This document shows positions 56,568-64,000 of a stretch of 64,000 bases of DNA, piece by piece. Both the position numbers and the translations under genes were made by a program. The notes under the pieces are model-generated. The model searched no databases. It saw only the letters and a list, made by a program, of their open reading frames with translations, and was not told the origin of the DNA. Origin of the DNA: Massariosphaeria phaeospora (Eukaryota > Ascomycota > Dothideomycetes > Pleosporales); contig JAADJZ010000007.1 in assembly GCA_011032825.1 (NCBI GenBank), positions 434,001 through 498,000 of the forward strand. Reading direction: 5' to 3'. How positions within the stretch are numbered: position 1 is the first letter of the stretch; each line of letters opens with the position of its first letter.

Positions 56568-57686
56568 TTACAACGTCACGACAACCTTCTTAGTCGCCAC
56601 GCCCTTCAGCGCCACATCCAACGCATGCTGAATAGACTCCAAACCCTGGCCAACCACATACGGTTCCGGTGCTGTCACGTACTTGCCCGTCGCCAGCGCC
56701 TCGGGCAGGAAATGCTCGTAGATGGCGCTGCCAACCTCGTTGGCCATGAGGTCGTCGCCCCAGATGAACTTGCTACCGATGCCCTTGGCTTTGCACTTGA
56801 CAAAGGTCGAGACGTTGAATGCGAGAAAGGATGCGATGAAGGAGACGAGCGCGAGCCCCTTGGGTGGAAGTTCAGCGGGCATGGGGAGACTGGCCTGAGC
56901 GATGTATTTGCGCCCGTGCGACGCGGCAACGATCTCGATGCAGGCTTCCATGCTGCCGTCGCCGATGGCTATGGCGCCTACAGACTCTTTGCCCTTGAGC
57001 GCGGCGATGATGTCTTTTGGGGCGGTCGGGCTGCGGTAGTCGAAGGCCTGGCTAGCTCCTAGTTTCTTGACGTACTCGAAGTTCTTGGGAGCCGCCGTGG
57101 TGATGACATCGTAGCCAGACGCGACAGCGAGCTGGATGGCATTGCTGCCAAGACTAGTGGATCCACCCCATACCAGCAATGTCTTGCCAGCTGAGTTCTT
57201 GGGCGTTGTTGTCGTCGGATGGTCCAGGGCAAGAAAGTCCTTCATGTACAGGCCGCAAGCGGCTGTGGAGAGGGTGAGTGGCAGCACACACGCGTTCTCG
57301 TAGGGCATCTGGTCGGGTATAGGCGAGACGAGGTTGGTACGGAGGACGACATATTCCTGAAAGGCGCCTTCGCATGGCCGATTGCTTCTCTTGTCCAGAC
57401 TGACGGCGTGGCCGACCACACGGTCACCGGGTTTGAATCGGGTGACACCTTGCCCAATCTCCACGACCTCGCCCGCAACGTCGTCTCCGAGGATGAAGGG
57501 ATATTTGATCCAGGACATCATGTTGTCGCCCATGACCTGTTTCATGCCATCCACTGGGTTGATCGCAATGGCACTAGCCTTGACGACGATTTCGTTCTCG
57601 CGTGGCGGCGTATACGGTGCGGCTTTGACGACTAAAGGCTTGACTTGCTTGCCAGTCAACCATGCTGCTTTGTTGTTGGGTGGCAT
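56568..57686 (-). CDS. ToxD-like zinc-binding-type oxidoreductase (MDR superfamily)
   Basis: Intronless, 372 aa. GroES-like N-domain: VVKASAIAINPVDGMKQVMG, YPFILGDDVAGEVVEIGQGV, FKPGDRVVGHA. Rossmann cofactor motif: LLVWGGSTSLGSNAIQLAVA (NADPH-type GGSTSxG). This is the enoyl-reductase/quinone-oxidoreductase branch (ToxD, LovC-type), which lacks the catalytic zinc ligands. Such enzymes act alone or as trans enoyl reductases beside a polyketide synthase; none is in view here, so a stand-alone reductase is more likely. Typical family length (~350-370). The natural substrate is unknown. It sits in the accessory stretch but looks intact. Confidence 0.88.
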   Translation of the reverse strand: MPPNNKAAWLTGKQVKPLVVKAAPYTPPRENEIVVKASAIAINPVDGMKQVMGDNMMSWIKYPFILGDDVAGEVVEIGQGVTRFKPGDRVVGHAVSLDKRSNRPCEGAFQEYVVLRTNLVSPIPDQMPYENACVLPLTLSTAACGLYMKDFLALDHPTTTTPKNSAGKTLLVWGGSTSLGSNAIQLAVASGYDVITTAAPKNFEYVKKLGASQAFDYRSPTAPKDIIAALKGKESVGAIAIGDGSMEACIEIVAASHGRKYIAQASLPMPAELPPKGLALVSFIASFLAFNVSTFVKCKAKGIGSKFIWGDDLMANEVGSAIYEHFLPEALATGKYVTAPEPYVVGQGLESIQHALDVALKGVATKKVVVTL

Positions 57687-58449
57687 CCTGGATGTGTACT
57701 TGGTGTCTTTTGGGAGAGTTGTGAGAGTTGTGAGAGTAAGAGACGACGACTTCTAGAGCAGATTGGTAGTGAGGTGATGTTGTTATTCAAAAGTCATACA
57801 GTGGACTTATCATAGTGTATTTATACGGCCAAAGAGCAGTCGGGAATAACGGGGTAACTTTGTGGAAATGCAGAGACATCTTGCTGGTCGGGGGTATACA
57901 AATCCATTTCGTCCCGGTAACAAGCTATGCGCAGGTGGAATATGTCCAGATTGAGTTAGTCGGCGGCCTGATTTGAAACCGTTATTGGCGGCGGTGCGGA
58001 ATCCTGATCCTGCGTTCGCGGATCGGATCAATTCGGCGGGCTTACAACCCTCCGCTGACTTCGCATCCCGGTTAGGACATGCTGCGGTGGTGGAAGCTGA
58101 ACTTCTCTTTGGTTGAACTCTCTCAAGGTGATTTATTATGATGTCAGTGAGGAACGATAAGGCTCTTTGCAGAAACGCGGAACTCCTTCTTTACGCCCCG
58201 CACGCCAATCGCGCGTGGGGCGATATGAGGCTGTCAATGAAGGGCTACAGGGGTCATGTTAACCGAAAGTCAACAAAGCTTAAGAGAGACCTCTGGCATA
58301 ATGAAAGAAATAAGTCTAAGGTATGAAATACACGAGAGAAACTCCAATACATGTCCTAGACGCCTTCAGATCCCAGTCGAACCACAATCGTTCTCGAAAT
58401 CAGTGCATAAGAAGTATATAACAATATCGGATCCAAGCTTGCACCTAAG
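57687..58449. other. reductase upstream region
   Basis: Contains the promoter of the reductase (AG-rich tracts at 57700-57745) and a non-coding remainder. Short frames (for example 58138-58326 +) have no domain. Confidence 0.35.
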
Positions 58450-59112
58450 CTAAGAGATGAGTGTGCAACCTTGACCAAGGACCGCCGTAGTTCTACATAG
58501 CAAAGCCAATAGATTTTCGATCAAACACACCAAATATACGACATGCTGTCGTAGCAGGGGACATCGCAGCTTGCTACGCGAGTCTGTATCACTCCTCAGC
58601 ATGACTCTTGAATCTGGTAAGGTACGTACCCTTGAAAGCTGTTTACCAGCTTCATGACACTGTAGATCCGCGGCGGACCACATAGCACTTGCACATGCGC
58701 GAGGACTTATTTCGTCGTGAAAATAGAATTCGTCGGAAATGTATCTGAACCTGCCACAGTACTCCTCATCGTACCACATCAAGTCGATCCAAGGCTCGGC
58801 ACGATTCCTAGTCGTGTGCGCGTCGTCTTTGTTGGCCGTGGGGGCGGCGTCTATCGTGCCAGACAGATGGAGAGATTGCTGCCCACCCTCCTCGCTGATT
58901 CGAACAATCGAGTATGTGGTTTTCGTAGTCCATGTCTCCGGAACAATATTTTCGCAGTATTGAGTTATGTTGATGGCGAAGTTGCATTGGCCCGGCCCAC
59001 ACTATGCAGTTCTGTATGAGGCGTCCACCGATGTGGGGAGGGCTATGGTTCCGAGGCGTCGGTAAGAAGCGAATATAAGTCCGACCACCACCGCCGCCGT
59101 CGATGGATACAT
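58450..59112 (-). pseudogene. secreted protein gene with premature TAG
   Basis: Reading from ATG 59112, a signal-peptide-like start (MYPSTAAVVVGLIFASYRRL) runs 36 codons to TAG at 59002..59004, then the same frame continues openly to 58450. The continuation has protein-like composition: CGPGQCNFAINITQYC, ETWTTKTTYSIVRISEEGG, WIDLMWYDEEYCGRFRYIS, then SPRACASAMWSAADLQCHEA. No plausible intron spans the TAG: the only nearby GT sites give introns under 40 bp or remove the signal peptide. One interpretation is a CAG-to-TAG nonsense change in a small secreted cysteine-containing protein. The real 3' end may be near 58617, where a GTACGT donor-like site occurs. Family unknown. Confidence 0.6.
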
Positions 59113-59884
59113 ATCTGAATAATGATTGAGAGCCTAGGAATTATCCGTTGTTGAGTATTTCCGTTAAGACTGACTGGAATTGAAGACGCAGGAATAGCAG
59201 CAGGAGCGAGGACTAGGGAGTATTGTTAAATACTACGCTAGGCTTGCTGTATGTAAGCGATGAGTCTTCCACCAGCGTGATTGGTATGACGAATCGTGAG
59301 TCACGGGGACTTGGAAGAGTCAGAAAATGGTCAACGCTAGAGAGGAAATTGGGATCGGCGTCACTCACGTCAGCTTCTGAACGACTTTGAGATGCCAGCG
59401 TTGAGATGTGATGTAGTCCAAGGTGACGGGGTGCTACTGTCATAGGCTCTTGGTAAGTTGATATGGTATTTCAAATTAGTGAGATAGGAATGTAACAATT
59501 CAGAGCATAGAGCAGGATAGACATACTGACAGAGACAGATCATTAAATAGCCATGTGGCTAGATAACTAAGAAAACAACATCGAACACACGACCAGATGA
59601 AAAGCCCTTACAATCAGGGACCACAAGTAAATAGGTAGAAAGTCCCAAACACCAACCATACCCCCGATACGTATCTTGAAACAAACCCGCGACCGAAGGA
59701 GAAGTGTACAGAGAAGTAGGGAGAGAAACCTGAGAGGCCTGAGTAGAGAGCGCCAGGGAAGCCGAAGCCTCGACAAAATAACCAGAAAACTTAGAGAGAA
59801 GCGATCCGAGTACTAATGGTGCATGTAACAAGAGAAGCGACAGTCCATCTGGCTCGACTTAAAGCTTGTGCGTTAGCATCGGCC
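59113..59884. other. intergenic between two pseudogenes
   Basis: A 76-codon open frame on the minus strand (59213..59443, starts MTVAPRHLGLHHISTL) has reasonable composition and could be a remnant exon, but I cannot place it in a family. The rest shows no supported feature. Confidence 0.35.
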
Positions 59885-60883
59885 TTATGGTACAGTTACC
59901 CTAGGCTTCTGAGTATCATCGATCTGAGTGTCCACCTTCCAACTTGACAATTCGGTGACGCATTGTGCTGCCACGATCAAAGGTGCTTGATACCCTATAT
60001 CATCGCTGTTGCTCCAGAGGGCTGCATTGAACTGGTAGCCACCTAGGGCGAAGATAGAAATGGCAGCGTCATGCTATAGTCCAACATTCTTGTCGAGCTT
60101 TCCGATTTCTTCGATGCCCTGTGCCAGGTCATCGATGAGTTTGGATATTTTGAATTTCGCTACGCTGTCCTTGACGTCTTTGAGACGCTCTTCAGTGAGT
60201 ATTGCATGATATAAGCACTTTCCATAGGAAATCTAGGTGTCTCTAATGCGACGTTCGCCTGTGCCGGTATAAGTGTACTCATGGCGTGAAGGAAAGACTA
60301 GGCGGAGAGCTTGATGATCATGTCGGCGGGTAGTAGCCATCGATATGGCTCTCTCATGGAGGCTTGTTCGCGAATGCTCAAAGTCGATTTACTCAAACTA
60401 GGACCGCGAGACAGCGGAATCGTTCGACTGAGAAAGATATTATTCGAAGGAGACTATTTTGTAGTTAATGGCTCTGTGTTGAACTTGATTGAAGTGTCGT
60501 GATGATGGTGGAAAATAGCATGCGAGCTTTCACTTATAACTCTGGATGAGTGCATCTTTCAGAGTGGGCGTTTCCCACTCGAGTATCCGTGTCCGATGTC
60601 TCTCTACGAGGTTCCGGTTCTCTCGAGGTCCCATAGCCAACGAGCAACGGAAGATGTGGCCGAAGTTATCGGGTTCGATAATCAATTAGAGATCGGGAAA
60701 GTTGAGAACAGTGAGGTGGCCTTCGTTGGGTTTGGAGGTCTGTCCCCTCGTACGAGTGGTTCGCGGCTGTAAGGATTCACTGCCCCATGGACTATTTGGG
60801 GACCTGGGGAATTGTGGAGATAAAAAAACTCAACAGACTCACTACGCAGGCCCGTCGATCCAGGTCTCCGGATCTTCAGCCAT
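59885..60883 (-). pseudogene. unknown protein gene with seven in-frame stops (RIP-like)
   Basis: Two exons, 60843..60883 (MAEDPETWIDGPA) and 59885..60791, joined by a 51-bp intron (GTGAGT..TAG). They keep one reading frame for 316 codons to a natural TAA. Seven premature stops interrupt it: TAA 60686..60688, TGA 60530..60532, TAA 60440..60442, TAG 60398..60400, TAA 60389..60391, TAG 60233..60235 and TAG 60074..60076. There is no frameshift. Each stop can be explained by C-to-T in CAA, CAG or CGA. Between stops the sequence is clearly protein-like (GPRENRNLVERHRTRILEW, ISYGKCLYHAILTEERLKD, ISIFALGGYQFNAALWS). I do not recognise the family. Stop-only decay without indels points to RIP. Confidence 0.75.
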
Positions 60884-62659
60884 ATGATCAGACCCTGAGC
60901 TGTGGTGTTCGCTTATGCTGGTTCCGTCTCGACAACAGGCATAAGTGGGCTCTAGAGGCGACAATGGATTGTCAAATCATTGAAGATTCCTCCACGGTTA
61001 AAGATGATGGAGCTGGGGATACATGACCATAATCGAGAGCGGCTAGCGCTGCGGCTCGGATCTCAATTGCTGACCTTGTTTACGATCTCATAGACGCACA
61101 TCGCGCGCAATCAAGGATGCGCAGTCAATGTGGGCAGAGATGGACCATTGAGGACGCAGCGTTTGAGCAGAGGCGAATCGAAACCACGGCCTCGGCTCTG
61201 CCAGCTGTAATGGCAAAAAGCCAAGCAGGGTAAATAGAAGGGTGCCGAGCGGGGTAAATGAAATGTCTAGACATCATCCCGGCAGAAGTGAAGGAGATGT
61301 GGAAGATACCAGGGCCCACGGTACCAATAGACGCACTACGGTTAGAAGGTAGCGCGTGGTCGAGGCCTCCCGACGGCTGTGTTAGGCAATGGTGCGCTTG
61401 CGACGGATGGCTGGTGACCAGCGGGGACCCCGTGGGCAGGGTTCGCGGTGGCGGGAGGGAAGCAAGTCGTGCACCAGGAATCAAAGCGCGCTGAACGAGA
61501 CGGGACGAGGCTGGCAAAGTCGGAGGCGCCACCCGGGCCGCTGATGCTGACGGGCTTGAATCATCACGATGGGCGGCGAGGGTGGCCGGCGGCCGCTGTG
61601 TGGCAGCTCCGGTGCGCAGGCGAAGGCTGGAGGCAGGTCGCGTCGACGGTCGAGGTCGCGCCGCCGGTCACGGGGCGGCAGACCGCCCGCTGGAGGTCCC
61701 TCGGTACGCTTGCAGTAGGGCGGGCCCTAGCGTGGGAGCTAGCGTCGGGCGCGTGCAGCACTTGGCACGTGCAGCGGTGCAATCTGGGGACGCCGCCTGC
61801 GACTCAACACCACCGCCTCCACGCGCTCCACCAACCACGGCCCGACTCCGCTGTGCCCCAGCTTCCCCAGCTCCCTCCAGGTTCTCGCGTCCGCGTATCA
61901 CGCACCACGACGCTCGCCCACCCTCTGCTCGATATTGCCTCTGCGTTGGCTTCAGATGCCCATGTGAGGGGCAGGCCGTATCCACCTGCACCCATTCTTC
62001 CATGCCGCCTTCTAGAAAATGCCGATAGCGATGTGCCCTCAGCGCGCCCATTCACAGTGCGAACTGCTCACCCGCTGCACTCTTAGACCGGGTTGGCGGG
62101 CCTGTGGGTCCCGCTTCGGTTCATTTACCTCCACTCTAACGACAACACGGCCATCTACACGATACGGTGCAACATGCGTACCAGCCCCCGGCTTTTCGCG
62201 CCGGACTCCGGTCTAGACGTTGTACCCCATGGGCCACAGGAGCCAGGATCAACTTGGAGGGGGTCAAGCTCAAGCCGAGCGGCGGGCTAAGATTTCGAGC
62301 ATAATCCACATGGCTTGTACGGCCTTGTCCCTGGGCGACTCTGTACCACTTACGGCCTTGTGCCGCACTAACGGCCTGGCAGCCACACGACTCGATGCAT
62401 ATTTATCCGGTCCGGTGGACCGTTGCTCTGGATGCATGGGCCCCTACCAGCAGGGTAGATCGTTCGTCCAGAAAAATATATATGGAAGACGGAGACCATT
62501 GTTTAATCTATATCCAGTTCAGCTGAGATCTGTCCATCACTCTTCGGTTCCTCAGCCTGCAGCTACATATATACTGTAGCTCCTGGGTCTGCTCCTTGTC
62601 TAGACCTCACTCTTTCTCCTCTTTTTCCCCCCACCGATTGTTGACCAGCCTCGTTCACC
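60884..62659. promoter_or_regulatory. intergenic, sugar-transporter promoter region
   Basis: 1.8 kb. 61300-62080 is GC-rich with several long overlapping frames lacking domains. The final ~150 bp before ATG 62660 shows a transcription-start-like layout (TATATATA around 62565, then pyrimidine-rich CTCTTTCTCCTCTTTTTCCC). No repeat copy recognised. Confidence 0.4.
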
Positions 62660-64000
62660 ATGGCCCCCAAGGTTCTCGCTATGAAGAAGGGGGATGTCGA
62701 AGTAGCACAGGCTGAGGCCCCTCACCTAGCACGTGTGCACTGGAGGTCGGATCCTGGACTAAGGAGGCTTTACTTCTGGGCCTTCATCATTTGTATCGCG
62801 TCGGCAACCACAGGTTACGATGGGTATGTCGCTCCCAATGCTTCACCCAATTACTCCGCTAATCCTCGCTAGATCTATGCTTAACAACTTGCGAATCCTC
62901 GACAGCTTCAACCTTAAGATGGGCGACCCGCAAGGCTCGAAGCTTGGTCTCTTTACCGCGCTCTACTCCATCGGTTCTATCGCCTCTCTCCCGGTTGCCC
63001 CGTTCATTGCCGACCGCTTCGGTCGTAAAGCCGCCATCACTGTGGGATGTCTCATCATGATTGTTGGCGCTGCCATCCAGGCTGCCGCGAAGAACCTCGA
63101 TTATTTCATGGGTGGACGTTTCCTGATGGGTTTCGGCAACTCACTGGCCCAATTGTCAGCTCCTCTTCTGCTCACCGAGATCTGCCATCCTCAGCACAGA
63201 GCTCGTGTCACTGCCATCTACAACTGTCTATGGAATGTCGGAGCCATCATCTGCACATGGTTGACCTTTGGCACGAAGCGCATTGAAGGCGACTGGGCAT
63301 GGCGAGTGCCATCTCTCACCCAGGCTTTGCCCTCGGTCATTCAGCTTACCTTCCTCTTCTGGATCCCCGAATCGCCGCGTTGGTTGATCTCCAAAGAGCG
63401 CAACGAAGAAGCTCTCCACATGCTCGGCAAATATCATGCGAACGGCGACCTTAACAACGCCACCGTCCAATTCGAGTACCAAGAGATCAAGGAAACCCTC
63501 CGCCTCGAGTTCCAGTACCAGAAGACATCAACTTACTTCGACTTCTTCAAGACGAAAGGAAACAGGTACAGGCTTTTGCTGCTCGTCTCCCTCGGTCTGT
63601 TCTCGCAGTGGTCTGGCAACGGTCTCGTTTCTTACTACGCCACCGATGTTTACAAGAGCATTGGCATCACTGATGCCGACACTCAGCTTGGTATCAACGG
63701 CGGTCTAAACATTCTGTCCCTTATCGTCTCGGTGTCATGCGCTATGCTGGCTGATCGCGTCGGTCGTCGCCCACTCTTTATCACTGCCACAGCTGCTATG
63801 TGCGTTACCTTCGTCATTTGGACGATTTGCTCGTCTCAGCAACAAGCCAAGAATAGCGCAGCTGCTGGTCGTGCCGTTATCGCCATGATTTGGATCTTCA
63901 GCGTTGCCTATGCGATTGCCTGGTCTGGTCTGCTCGTCGCCTACACTGTCGAAATCTTGCCCTTCAAGATCCGTGCCAAGGGTCTCATGATCATGAACTT
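62660..64000 (+). CDS. MFS sugar transporter (partial, runs off the window)
   Basis: Exons 62660..62823 and 62873..>64000, cut by the window end after ~430 residues. Sugar-porter signatures: GYDGSMLNN at the end of TM1; DRFGRKAAITVGC (loop 2-3 motif); GRFLMGFGNSLAQLSAPLLL; the central PESPRWL motif (WIPESPRWLISKERNEEAL); and DRVGRRPLFITA in the second half, followed by VAYTVEILPFKIRAKG. The N-terminal ~40 residues are hydrophilic and cytoplasmic. Closest in layout to the lactose/hexose permease (Lac12/HXT-like) branch of filamentous fungi; substrate not readable from sequence. Intron 1 is 49 bp and ends in CTAG. Confidence 0.93.

Noticed and set aside
1..64000. tRNA, rRNA or CRISPR elements
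   Set aside because: A visual search for tRNA B-box (GGTTCGANNCC) with cloverleaf context, rRNA motifs and spaced direct repeats found nothing credible; tRNAscan-SE and Infernal would be decisive.

Overview
The window reads as nuclear DNA of a filamentous ascomycete (Pezizomycotina, probably Dothideomycetes; the class is inferred from overall gene content, not from a marker). Evidence: genes split by short GT-AG introns of roughly 45-75 bp, no operons, fungal-only families (Atg18, Pps1, Sng1/DUF3533, Git3-type receptor, SIN protein Cdc14, Ldb19 arrestin, Nhp2, Pol delta Cdm1) and repeat decay of the kind left by repeat-induced point mutation (RIP). I rebuilt exon structures by hand from reading frame, splice signals and family conservation. 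Joined exon lengths are divisible by three in every multi-exon model that is complete.

Layout. 1.5-10.6 kb: a PI31-like proteasome regulator (-), atg18 (-), the wybutosine enzyme TYW4/PPM2 (+) diverging from atg18, and a cytochrome P450 (-) broken by one in-frame stop. 11.5-20.3 kb: PPS1 phosphatase (-), Pol delta subunit 4 (-) diverging from the DcpS scavenger decapping enzyme (+), and a Git3/Gpr1-type seven-helix receptor (-). 21-29.6 kb: a ubiquitin C-terminal hydrolase (-) diverging from SNG1 (+), NHP2 (-), and a C2H2 plus fungal_trans transcription factor (-). 29.6-34.1 kb has no convincing gene but holds three transposon-derived elements, two with perfect 9-bp target-site duplications. 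34.1-54.9 kb: a CDC25-type Ras exchange factor (+), a GPI-type GH16 glycanase (+), a small proline-rich wall-protein candidate (+), an Ldb19/Art1 arrestin (-), a PAP2/Aur1-like membrane protein (-), the SIN protein Cdc14 (-) and an unrecognised membrane plus cysteine-rich protein (+). 54.9-61 kb looks accessory: a secreted cysteine-rich protein, a tandem repeat, a ToxD-like reductase, a secreted-protein pseudogene with one stop and an unknown gene with seven in-frame stops but no frameshift. The window ends inside an MFS sugar transporter (+).

Functional themes: glucose/Ras signalling (receptor, RasGEF), nutrient and transporter turnover (Atg18, arrestin, UCH, sugar transporter), RNA metabolism (TYW4, DcpS, Nhp2) and cell-cycle or replication functions (Pps1, Cdm1, Cdc14). 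They are not clustered as a pathway. The most notable signals are the transposon-derived elements (two long-TIR insertions with 9-bp duplications and a six-copy dispersed repeat family) and the stop-only decay of genes in the 58-61 kb segment. I found no CRISPR array, rRNA or tRNA.
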